Assembly: GCF_000688235.1 (NCBI RefSeq) | Contig: NZ_JHYO01000034.1 | Span: 1 to 34,640 of the forward strand | Source: Terasakiella pusilla DSM 6293 | GTDB lineage: Bacteria > Pseudomonadota > Alphaproteobacteria > Rhodospirillales > Terasakiellaceae | Reading direction: 5' to 3' | DNA length: 34,640 bases | Part shown: piece after piece, positions 16,345-22,987 of the stretch | Layout: each line of letters starts with the position of its first letter | Position numbering within the stretch: position 1 is the first letter of the stretch | The notes under the pieces: generated by a model | Databases searched by the model: none | Told to the model about the DNA's origin: nothing | Seen by the model: the letters and a program-made list of their open reading frames with translations, nothing else | Position numbers and translations under genes: made by a program

Positions 16345-17577
16345 TCAATGCATGCAGCTCATATGTCGTGGACCCTGACACGACAAGCTGTTGAAGTTCC
16401 AAAGACTTTTAATGTACGCGACAAGACTTTTTGCGTCCTCTTCACTTACATCATGTTCTTTCCAGGCAATCATACGTTCATTGCGCTCAACACCGTTCAG
16501 GATCGTTGACATGATCTGATCATCTGAATGATGCCATGCATGCATTGTATCGTTGAGCGAAGGTGCTAATGGCAAGCCTTCTTCATCAACAACTCTTGGG
16601 TCTGCGGGGTTTTCACCCACGCCTTTTTCACCATGACAGGCAACACAATTATCTTCATATAGTGTTTTACCTGCTTTAATCCGGTCAATTGAAGCATATT
16701 GATTGCCTTCGAAACTTCCCCATGTTTCACCATCATCTTTGCTAATCATCATCGCACCAGTGTCTGAGACACCATAAATGTGCTGTGGGTTTCGCGGATC
16801 AATGGTTGCGTTTAGCAGGGCGCGTTTCTGAAATTCTTTAGCATGGCGTTTCCATTTCAAATCTTTTTCAGAGGCTGTGACATAACCGTAATCATAGATA
16901 AAGGCATGTATCTGCCCCTTGTTTGTAACTTGCAGAGAAGCGACAGGTTTATCGACGGGTCCAATGCTTTTCCACGTCTTAGCTCCATCCTCACTTTTGA
17001 AAAGACCATTGAAAGTACCTGCATAGACCGTCTTAGGCTTTAAGGGGGAAACAGCAATTTCAAACATACGTTCCCCTTGAATAGGGCTCACAACTGTCCA
17101 GGTCTTACCGCCATCTGCACTGGCCTGTATATTTTCATCAACCCCGTAAAGAATACGCGGGGAAACTGCACTGATCGCCATAGTATAAAAAGAGGCTTTA
17201 CCGTTTGCACCGTCACCTAATTTTTGCCAGTTCCGGCCCCCATCTTTTGAGCTAACAACACCCATTTTTTCCGTTTTACTTACATAGCCGCTTGCAAATA
17301 AGGTATTCGGATTATTGGGATGGGATATCAATTCCATGAAATAGCCTGTGTTTTTATTTAACTTTTTGACCAAGCCATTTTCTCTAACTGTGAAAACACC
17401 ATGAGGTGTTGCCACGGTAAAATTTTCTTTATCTTTTGGGTTGAACACAATTCCACTGACATCTTTCAACTGGTGTAGAAAAATGTCCTGTTTTGGATCT
17501 TCTGCCTGCGCGATTGATACAGAAAGAAATCCTCCGGCTAATACTGCTGATAATTTTACAAATGCCCTCAAATTCAC
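16345..17577 (-). CDS. Ycf48/BNR-type beta-propeller fused to cytochrome c
   Basis: 410 residues with a signal peptide (ending IAQAE). Residues about 30-295 carry sialidase/Ycf48-like repeats of the SxDxGxxW type (SKDGGRNWQ, SADGGKTWT, SEDGAKTWK, SKDDGETWG). Residues about 300-395 form a cytochrome c domain with CVACH (309-313) and a Met candidate in NERMIAWKEHD. The tail adds two unpaired cysteines (LSCQGPRHMSCMH) with His and Met, a possible metal site. The GTG start overlaps the preceding stop (GTGA) and has a strong GGGGGAG site. The propeller probably scaffolds or loads a partner while the heme domain moves electrons; sialidase activity is not implied. Confidence 0.85.
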   Translation of the reverse strand: MNLRAFVKLSAVLAGGFLSVSIAQAEDPKQDIFLHQLKDVSGIVFNPKDKENFTVATPHGVFTVRENGLVKKLNKNTGYFMELISHPNNPNTLFASGYVSKTEKMGVVSSKDGGRNWQKLGDGANGKASFYTMAISAVSPRILYGVDENIQASADGGKTWTVVSPIQGERMFEIAVSPLKPKTVYAGTFNGLFKSEDGAKTWKSIGPVDKPVASLQVTNKGQIHAFIYDYGYVTASEKDLKWKRHAKEFQKRALLNATIDPRNPQHIYGVSDTGAMMISKDDGETWGSFEGNQYASIDRIKAGKTLYEDNCVACHGEKGVGENPADPRVVDEEGLPLAPSLNDTMHAWHHSDDQIMSTILNGVERNERMIAWKEHDVSEEDAKSLVAYIKSLWNFNSLSCQGPRHMSCMH

Positions 17578-17798
17578 GAGTGCTCTCCCCCATTTTCCTC
17601 AGGTTCAATACTGTCAGCCATAACCTTGATACATTTACGAACTTGTTCAATGTCGCATCCAACCAGCTCTGCATATCCAAGTGTTTCGGTCATGGCTTCG
17701 CGTAATTCCTCTAACGATTCAATAACGATGGCACGGGCAATAAGTGGTACCTCTTGTTTCACCTTGGAAACTGAATTCAAGTTAACAATTTCACCCAT
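17574..17798 (-). CDS. Small hypothetical protein, first gene of the cytochrome operon
   Basis: 74 residues with no signal peptide. It is mostly helical and acidic, with two cysteines spaced by seven residues (GCDIEQVRKC), and ends EENGGEHS. I do not recognise the family. It is not a clear CsoR: it is shorter and lacks the C-H-C pattern in the right helices. The ribosome site AAAGGATG is good, and the stop overlaps the GTG of the propeller-cytochrome gene, so it is translationally coupled. It directly follows the tandem regulatory boxes at 17871-17911. It could be a metal-binding or regulatory peptide. Confidence 0.7.
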   Translation of the reverse strand: MGEIVNLNSVSKVKQEVPLIARAIVIESLEELREAMTETLGYAELVGCDIEQVRKCIKVMADSIEPEENGGEHS

Positions 17799-17870
17799 TT
17801 CATCATCCTTTCATTACCCGTATTTTTGCGAATAGACGTGTCCCAAGTATGTCTGAAACACACAAGTAAA

Positions 17871-17911
17871 TGACAAAGTGTGGCAAAAGGGGGAGTTGAC
17901 AAACTTTGTCA
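17871..17911. promoter_or_regulatory. Tandem copper-regulon boxes before the cytochrome operon
   Basis: TGACAAAGTGTGGCA (17871-17885) and TGACAAACTTTGTCA (17897-17911). The second is a perfect 7-bp inverted repeat around one base and is the best copy of the motif in the window. The two start 26 bp apart and lie 73-113 bases upstream of the 17798 start on the minus strand, as expected for an activator of the OmpR family. Confidence 0.65.
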
Positions 17912-17933
17912 CAAAATACTCTCTTAAAGGGAG

Positions 17934-18827
17934 CTATGCGTTCCCATGGCAAATTTGTCTGTATGTGACATGGCGTTGAATGAAAGCTGAAATACTCTCC
18001 AGAGCACGAACCTCTAATTGACGAACACGTTCACTGGAAATACCAAAACGTTGCCCCAATTCTTTCAGTGAAGATGGTTCTTCAGCTAAGTATCTTGCTT
18101 TCACAATTTCCCGATCCCTACCTTCAAGACGACGCAAAGCAGCTTTTATTGCCTTTTTCTTTATCGCTGTTTCTTGACGAACCACTAAAACTTCTTCTTG
18201 ATTTGGTCCTTCATCTTCCAAGAGGTCTTGATGCTGGGAAAAGGTATTATCTGCGATGGGTGCGTTTAACGACTGATCCCGACCAGATAGACGTTTATTG
18301 ATTTGCTGCACATCTTCAACACTGGTATCAACTTTTGTTGCAATTCTCTGGGCTTGATCTTTGCTCAGTTCACCATTGTCGATAATTTCAAGCTCCCGTT
18401 TCACTCGTCTCAATGAGAAAAACAGTTTCTTTTGTGCATTCACTGTCCCCAAAGGAACCAGTGACCAGTTCTTTAAAATGAAATCATTTACAGAGGCCTT
18501 GATCCACCACATCGCATAAGTAGAAAGCCGGACTTCCTTTGATAGATCGAATTTATGGAGTGCTTTGAGTAAACCTATATTTCCTTCTGCAATCAAATCA
18601 GCAACAGGCAATCCATAGCCTTTTGCATCCATCGCAATTTTAACAACCAGACGCAAATGACTGGTGATAAGGGTTTCTGCTGCTGATGGACATTGGGCAT
18701 GAAGAAAGTCCGATAAGTATTTCTTTTCCTCTTCAGCAGATAGAATGGGATATTCCCATGCTTTTCTCAAATATGCTTGAAGTTCATCTGTATTCTGGGG
18801 GGTATATATGCTCATCCTGCTTTCCAT
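17934..18827 (-). CDS. RpoH-like (sigma-32 family) RNA polymerase sigma factor
   Basis: 297 residues from the first ATG (18827), or 293 from the ATG at 18815. Region 2 is complete (DLIAEGNIGLLKALHKFD, STYAMWWIKA), the RpoH box is QKKLFFSLR (132-140), and region 4 has the promoter -35 helix (ELGQRFGISSERVRQLE). It directs RNA polymerase to heat-shock-type promoters. The start lies inside the thioredoxin gene upstream (overlap 32-44 bases), so the two are coupled. Alphaproteobacteria often carry several RpoH paralogues; this one, embedded in a copper cluster, is probably a stress-specialised copy rather than the housekeeping rpoH. Confidence 0.88.
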   Translation of the reverse strand: MESRMSIYTPQNTDELQAYLRKAWEYPILSAEEEKKYLSDFLHAQCPSAAETLITSHLRLVVKIAMDAKGYGLPVADLIAEGNIGLLKALHKFDLSKEVRLSTYAMWWIKASVNDFILKNWSLVPLGTVNAQKKLFFSLRRVKRELEIIDNGELSKDQAQRIATKVDTSVEDVQQINKRLSGRDQSLNAPIADNTFSQHQDLLEDEGPNQEEVLVVRQETAIKKKAIKAALRRLEGRDREIVKARYLAEEPSSLKELGQRFGISSERVRQLEVRALESISAFIQRHVTYRQICHGNA

Positions 18828-19407
18828 ATTTGGTGATCAAAGGTAAAACGTCTTGATTAAAACGATCAATATCCATGCTGCCCATATGTCGATAAACGAC
18901 TTGGCCTTTGTTATTTAAAAGGAAGATTTCCGGCAAACCATAAACTCCCCATTTTGAAGCAACTTCTCCATTAAGGTCGGCACCGATCTTGGTAAATGGA
19001 TTACCGTGACGATCCAGCCATAAACGGGCATCTTCTGGTCGGTCTTTATAATTCAGGCCGTAAACAGGAAGCCCCTGCTCAGTTGATAATTTTAAAAGGA
19101 AATTATGATTTTCCTGACATTCTTCACACCAGGAAGCAAAAACGCTGACCAGAGAATACTGACCAAGGAAGTCATTTGAGTTCAACCCTGAAACTTCTCC
19201 TTCGACGGGAGGAAGGGAAAAGATCGGTGTGTTATTTCCAACCGATTCATCCGGGCTGTCAAAATTTAAAAAACTGTATGCACTAAATAAAATTGTTATC
19301 AGGCCTAAAGCGATCAGAACAGGCGTATATGTGGAAACATAGTGAGTTTTTTTTCTTTCAGCCTGTTCTGATACATGATGAAGGTGAATGCTATGGTGGC
19401 TGCCCAT
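18784..19407 (-). CDS. CcmG/TlpA-like membrane-anchored thioredoxin
   Basis: 207 residues. A His-rich cytoplasmic head (HHSIHLHH, residues 4-11) precedes one membrane helix (about 28-47) and a periplasmic thioredoxin fold. The active site is ASWCEECQ (C94, C97), where family members usually have CxPC. YGLNYKDRPEDARLWLDRHGNPF and YGLPEIFLLN match CcmG/DsbE, which reduces apocytochrome c cysteines; ScsD is a related copper-tolerance version. The ribosome site AAAGGAG is strong. It lies 19 bases after the DUF2933 gene and overlaps the sigma gene. The CEEC site and His head set it apart from housekeeping CcmG. Confidence 0.85.
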   Translation of the reverse strand: MGSHHSIHLHHVSEQAERKKTHYVSTYTPVLIALGLITILFSAYSFLNFDSPDESVGNNTPIFSLPPVEGEVSGLNSNDFLGQYSLVSVFASWCEECQENHNFLLKLSTEQGLPVYGLNYKDRPEDARLWLDRHGNPFTKIGADLNGEVASKWGVYGLPEIFLLNNKGQVVYRHMGSMDIDRFNQDVLPLITKYGKQDEHIYPPEYR

Positions 19408-19426
19408 GACAAACTCCTTTCCAGGT

Positions 19427-19696
19427 TTATGGATTGGTTTTAGGGATGCCGTGATGGTTTGCGTTCAGTTGTTTCGTCTGCTTTTTTTCTCCATCATGAG
19501 AATCATGACAACTCTTTCCTGTCATTTTCATCATGAGGAAATGAACGCCTACACAGGCAATTAACGGAGCCAAAGCGGCTAATGTACTTCCTTCTGCAAT
19601 ACCACTGGCAAACACGAAGTAGGCTCCAACCATTGCAATACAACAAACCAACATCATTCCCATATGGGAACCAAAGAATGATTTGAGGTGTTTCAT
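19427..19696 (-). CDS. Small membrane protein, DUF2933-like
   Basis: 89 residues with two membrane helices (about 12-31 and 38-55; GMMLVCCIAMVGAYFVFAS, then LAALAPLIACVGVHFLMMK) and a His/Cys-containing tail (SCHDSHDGE, NANHHG). DUF2933 proteins of this shape are common beside copper and silver efflux genes, though their role is not established. A GGAGAT ribosome site precedes the ATG. It is the first gene of the operon with the thioredoxin and sigma factor, read from the box-bearing divergent promoter shared with the CopZ-like gene. Confidence 0.7.
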   Translation of the reverse strand: MKHLKSFFGSHMGMMLVCCIAMVGAYFVFASGIAEGSTLAALAPLIACVGVHFLMMKMTGKSCHDSHDGEKKQTKQLNANHHGIPKTNP

Positions 19697-20004
19697 AATT
19701 TATCTCCGTTTTCAAAAGGGTGAACGAAAGTGGAAAGGGGAACGATGGTTTATATTGGAGGATATCATCATCGTTTTGTTTCCCACCTTCGTTCAGAGGG
19801 GCAATTCACGAGAGAAGGGCAATCTCTCTGTTGATCAAGTGTATTAAACCGCACTTCCTTGTCTGAAGTGTGTCTGGAAACCCATTACTTGGTGACAGTT
19901 TTTGTCAATCCCAGGACTTGTCACACTTTGCTACAGTTATGCTTTTGCATATTTCTGATGATCTGACCATTTTAAGATCAGACAAGTTTTAAAGGAGTAT
20001 TCAA
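19697..20004. promoter_or_regulatory. Divergent promoter region with two copper-regulon boxes
   Basis: 308 bases between the DUF2933 operon (minus) and the CopZ-like gene (plus). Boxes: TGACAGTTTTTGTCA at 19893-19907, and on the minus strand TAGCAAAGTGTGACA at 19919-19933. They start 26 bp apart, the same step as in the cytochrome operon promoter. The left part (19741-19830) contains only a 29-codon frame that I do not support as a gene. Confidence 0.6.
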
Positions 20005-20241
20005 ATGCAAACAGTCACGCTTAAAGTTGACGGTATGAAATGTGGCGGATGTGCAGCTAATGTTGAAAAACAGCTAAATGCAGAGAATGGCATTGGGCAC
20101 GTATCAGCATCCCATACAGAAAAATCTGTAATAGTTTCATACGATCCAGAAGTAACTTCTCTAGCTAATATTATCGAAACAATTGAAGATGCGGGTTTTG
20201 ACGTTCTGCTTATCGGAGACTATGATCAGCTTGCATCTTAA
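20005..20241 (+). CDS. Heavy-metal-associated (CopZ-like) copper chaperone
   Basis: 78 residues, one HMA domain of the beta-alpha-beta-beta-alpha-beta type. The metal loop is GMKCGGC (C13, C16), and the C-terminal strand includes the conserved AGFDVLL region. It binds Cu(I) in the cytoplasm and would normally deliver it to a P-type ATPase or a regulator. No copper ATPase is encoded in the window, so the partner is elsewhere or it acts as a buffer. The ribosome site AAAGGAG is strong and two boxes lie 70-110 bases upstream. It converges on hipA. Confidence 0.9.
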   Translation: MQTVTLKVDGMKCGGCAANVEKQLNAENGIGHVSASHTEKSVIVSYDPEVTSLANIIETIEDAGFDVLLIGDYDQLAS

Positions 20242-20254
20242 GAAACAGAGCCCT

Positions 20255-21601
20255 CTATCCATCAATTTGTGGATTGAGGAATGCGTTTGATTTTATGTCT
20301 TCATCCCAGTTGAAATCGAAATCAAAACCAAATTCTTGAGACAGATGATAACAACGCATGGCCATCACTTCTGCAATCTTACGCTCGGCTGTCGCTTTGC
20401 CTTTTGTCTTCTGGGTTTCTTCAATTAGAGGCTTTAGGGTCCCAATCATTTTTTCGGCTTCCTTTTTAAACGAAGAGAAGCCAAGTTTTGTTTCTTTACA
20501 CATTTTTTGGAAATGGTCTTTGCCTACAATTGCAGGGTTATATTCTCCCCCGATGTGCATTGCGAGATCTTCATTCATTTCATCGTAGAGACATGTTGAT
20601 ATAAGGTCATAGGCAGGTGCGAATTCAAATTTATCTTCATCTTTATATATAAATGAAAAGTTCTTACCGTGAGCATCCTGATTTTCAACGATATAATTGA
20701 AGATAACTAATTTAATAATCTGTTGAATCCCATGAATAACGTTTTTACCCTTTTTCGTAATGTTTACGAGATTTGAAATGCCCGGTCCAGTATCGTTGCC
20801 TGTCACTGCAGAATATTCTTGATATTTGTAATCTGGTGAAAGGCCCAAGATTTGGCACAGGTCTTCCATATGATAGGGGCGCACTTGCCCCTCAGTTTCA
20901 TAACGATCAAAACGTTTAATTAATAAGGCTGGGATAAGCCCTTTTTCCCCATGCAAAAAACATTTGTAAACGTCAGCAGCATCAATTCCCACTTCTCTTG
21001 CTAAGGTCATACAAAAGTACTCATTATCCACACTATGTGGAAGGTCAGGGTTCACTTCAGGCTTAATTATAAAATTACTGAGACTACGATTTTCACATGT
21101 GTAAATTGGAAATGCCGTTGTTTTTGTTTCTTCTGTTTCCGGAAGGTCTCTGTCGTTTAGGACAATAGATGCCTTTGCTTGAGCACCGGCAAGTGAAATG
21201 CGGGTTTTGAATTTTATACCTGCAATGTCACCTTTGGCTTTATCAATCAATTCTTGATGAGTTAGTGTATTTAGATCAGGCGTATCTAAAATGTTTGGCT
21301 TTGCACCTTCATGAACAACTGATATTGCCCCAGCTGTTTCCCGTCCAATCTTTGAGAGTAGATTGAAATCATCTTTTTTGTGAACCTCTAGAGCCTTGCA
21401 AATTTTGGCTTTACGCTTGTCTTCAGGAAGAATGTTCTCAAAGAAGGGGCCGCAAATATCAAAAGGGATAGGGTTCTCAATACCAATGAACTGGTTTGAG
21501 ATGGCTTTGCTATGGTCGAGCACTTCTAACTCATACTCGTGCATCTGAGTTTCTCTGAGTTTGCCAACGAGGTGGTCAGCTAGATAAACATCCAAAACCA
21601 T
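20255..21601 (-). CDS. hipA: HipA-family serine/threonine kinase toxin
   Basis: 448 residues, near the 440 of E. coli HipA. Visible motifs are the N-terminal VHEGAKPN region, the catalytic loop NQDAHGKNFS, the metal-binding YDLIST after FEFAPA, and LIKRFDR. HipA phosphorylates glutamyl-tRNA synthetase and drives growth arrest and persistence; related kinases have other tRNA-synthetase targets. It starts one base after the hipB stop, so the two are coupled, with the antitoxin first as is usual. Expression is probably repressed by HipB with HipA as co-repressor at the three operators upstream. No inactivating change is seen. Confidence 0.9.
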   Translation of the reverse strand: MVLDVYLADHLVGKLRETQMHEYELEVLDHSKAISNQFIGIENPIPFDICGPFFENILPEDKRKAKICKALEVHKKDDFNLLSKIGRETAGAISVVHEGAKPNILDTPDLNTLTHQELIDKAKGDIAGIKFKTRISLAGAQAKASIVLNDRDLPETEETKTTAFPIYTCENRSLSNFIIKPEVNPDLPHSVDNEYFCMTLAREVGIDAADVYKCFLHGEKGLIPALLIKRFDRYETEGQVRPYHMEDLCQILGLSPDYKYQEYSAVTGNDTGPGISNLVNITKKGKNVIHGIQQIIKLVIFNYIVENQDAHGKNFSFIYKDEDKFEFAPAYDLISTCLYDEMNEDLAMHIGGEYNPAIVGKDHFQKMCKETKLGFSSFKKEAEKMIGTLKPLIEETQKTKGKATAERKIAEVMAMRCYHLSQEFGFDFDFNWDEDIKSNAFLNPQIDG

Positions 21602-21602
21602 C

Positions 21603-21812
21603 TTACTTACTCTCTGCTATCAATTGGATGTCTAGAACATTTAAAATAGCCAGAATATTTTCTAAGCGCTTTGTACCAGGCGAATTCTCAATCTTTGATA
21701 AGGTTGACATAGCTATACCTGTGGCCAGATGAACATCTTCAAGCCTTAAGCCCATTGTAATACGTTTCTCTTTAATGAGACGTCCAATATCAGCAGGATC
21801 AGAAATAATCAT
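21603..21812 (-). CDS. hipB: HipB-family antitoxin, XRE HTH
   Basis: 69 residues from the ATG at 21812. A longer open frame to 21848 would start inside an operator, whereas AGGTG lies just before 21812. The HTH covers nearly the whole protein (IGRLIKEKRITMGLRLEDVHL, then IAMSTLSKIENSPGTKRLENIL). HipB binds HipA and the operon's own promoter. Three near-identical 20-bp inverted repeats lie immediately upstream. The pair interrupts the otherwise copper-related gene order, which suggests it arrived separately. Confidence 0.88.
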   Translation of the reverse strand: MIISDPADIGRLIKEKRITMGLRLEDVHLATGIAMSTLSKIENSPGTKRLENILAILNVLDIQLIAESK

Positions 21813-21823
21813 AAAACACCTAT

Positions 21824-21941
21824 ATTTAGCGAAGACGCTAAATATCACCTATTTTTCTCAAAATTTCAACTTTTTTAGCGAAGGCGCTAAATATGAAGCA
21901 TTTTTGCTTTTTATTTATGATATTTAGTGAAGTCGCTAAAT
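21824..21941. promoter_or_regulatory. Three hipBA operators at exact 49-bp spacing
   Basis: Inverted repeats of the form ATTTAGCG-N4-CGCTAAAT lie at 21824-21843 (ATTTAGCGAAGACGCTAAAT), 21873-21892 (first base changed, spacer AAGG) and 21922-21941 (ATTTAGTG left arm, spacer AAGT). Their starts are exactly 49 bp apart. They lie just upstream of hipB, so they are the likely HipB sites; the N4 centre and TA-rich arms differ from the E. coli TATCC-N8-GGATA site. Confidence 0.8.
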
Positions 21942-22003
21942 AAAAAATCAGCCAGGCCAAGGCCCAGCTGATTTCAAAATGTAAGATGAAGAAGTTCGGT
22001 TTT

Positions 22004-22399
22004 TTAATGTGTCTCGAATTTGTAGAACACTCCTTTGTCATCATCATATGAATGATCTGCCGCCGGTTCTGTTTGTTCATGAGGGCCTTTACTGACCATA
22101 TCTGTCCCATACTTGGGATTAGGTATCTGAACAACTTTGAAGTAGGTCCCATTATCATCAGCTTCATAACCAGGCATTGGAGAGTTCGATACCTTTGTGA
22201 CCGTCATCATTTTGCTGTTAGGATAATACCCGGTATCTTTTTCAACATATTTCATGCGTGTGTAATTTCTTGTCCCGTCATCATAGGTGAAACCCGGTTT
22301 CCAAGTATCAGAATATTCAATGACTGAACCGGCTTGAGCACCGAAAGACATAGCAGTAGTAGCGGCAATAGCGATTGCAAAAAGTGAAGAGCGTTTCAT
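22004..22399 (-). CDS. Secreted hypothetical protein
   Basis: 131 residues with a clear signal peptide (MKRSSLFAIAIAATTAMSFG, cleavage near AQAG). The mature part is rich in Asp, Tyr and Lys, with several Met residues (NSKMMTV, SPMPG) and a His-containing tail (PHEQTEP, ADHSYDDD, FETH). I do not recognise the family; it may bind a metal ion in the periplasm. A strong AAAGGAA ribosome site precedes the ATG, and a TGACA-type direct repeat lies 59-74 bases upstream of the start, so it probably belongs to the same regulon. It is monocistronic: a terminator separates it from cusF. Confidence 0.75.
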   Translation of the reverse strand: MKRSSLFAIAIAATTAMSFGAQAGSVIEYSDTWKPGFTYDDGTRNYTRMKYVEKDTGYYPNSKMMTVTKVSNSPMPGYEADDNGTYFKVVQIPNPKYGTDMVSKGPHEQTEPAADHSYDDDKGVFYKFETH

Positions 22400-22457
22400 A
22401 AGTTTTCCTTTTGTTAGGTTAGTGTGTTTCGCTAAAAAGGAATATGATGGATAGGCT

Positions 22458-22473
22458 TGTCAGTTGTTTGTCA
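22458..22473 (-). promoter_or_regulatory. Candidate copper-regulon box before the secreted protein gene
   Basis: Minus strand TGACAAACAACTGACA: two TGACA half sites with an 11-bp step, the direct-repeat form expected for OmpR-family regulators. It starts 59 bases upstream of the ATG at 22399. Confidence 0.5.
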
Positions 22474-22544
22474 TAAATGTTTCTTTTTGCGACAAAAACA
22501 TCTTAATTTGAAACAAAATATTTCATCCTAATATACTGTTATAA

Positions 22545-22580
22545 AACAAAAAAAAGAGGCGCTATTAAAGCACCTCTTTT
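22545..22580 (-). terminator. Rho-independent terminator after cusF
   Basis: Reading the minus strand, AAAAGAGGTGC pairs with GCGCCTCTTTT (11 bp with one G-U pair) around a 7-base loop (22552-22580), followed by an uninterrupted run of T. It lies 21 bases after the cusF stop and closes the cusCBAF operon. Confidence 0.85.
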
Positions 22581-22600
22581 AAATCATTATGGTCGACGTA

Positions 22601-22945
22601 TTAGTGAGCCATTTTGATGCCCATGATTTCGTACATACCACCTTTACCTTTACCTAATGTAAATTCGACATCCTGGCCTGGTTTAACTTTGCTGACGTCA
22701 ACACCTTCAGCAACAGCAAAGTCCATTTTCATTGGAGGCCAACCAAGCTCTTTGATTTTACCGTGGGAGATGTTGACCTTACCGTCTTTAACCGCATTTA
22801 CCTTACCGGTCGCATTGATGCCAGCCATGTTCATTTCATGGCCTTTCATATTTTTCATATCACTGTGATCAGAACCGGCAAGTGCCGCTGTGCTCATAAA
22901 GCCAATTGTAAGGGCAGCCATAGCAATTGAGAGTGTTTTTTTCAT
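22601..22945 (-). CDS. cusF: CusF-like periplasmic copper-binding protein
   Basis: 114 residues with a signal peptide (ending AALAGS). The OB-fold copper site shows as SHGKIKELGWPPMKMDF: the His, Trp and two Met arrangement of E. coli CusF (H36, W44, M47, M49). It carries Cu(I) or Ag(I) to the CusB adaptor. An additional Met/His segment (HSDMKNMKGHEMNM) lies after the signal. AAGGAAAG is its ribosome site. It follows cusA by 42 bases and is followed by a terminator, so it is the last gene of cusCBAF. Confidence 0.93.
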   Translation of the reverse strand: MKKTLSIAMAALTIGFMSTAALAGSDHSDMKNMKGHEMNMAGINATGKVNAVKDGKVNISHGKIKELGWPPMKMDFAVAEGVDVSKVKPGQDVEFTLGKGKGGMYEIMGIKMAH

Positions 22946-22987
22946 TTTAGTCTTTCCTTTAGTGGAGTTGTAAATAAGGGGTAAGGA

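Noticed and set aside
16345-17577. True sialidase or glycosyl hydrolase
   Set aside because: Repeats are Ycf48/BNR-like, but the Arg triad context of sialidases is not visible and the gene ends in a heme domain within a cytochrome operon.
17574-17798. CsoR-type copper repressor
   Set aside because: It is shorter than CsoR and lacks the Cys-His-Cys ligand pattern in the expected helices.
21838-22167. 109-codon minus-strand frame across the hip operators
   Set aside because: It covers the operator repeats and part of the secreted-protein gene in another frame, without a coherent domain.
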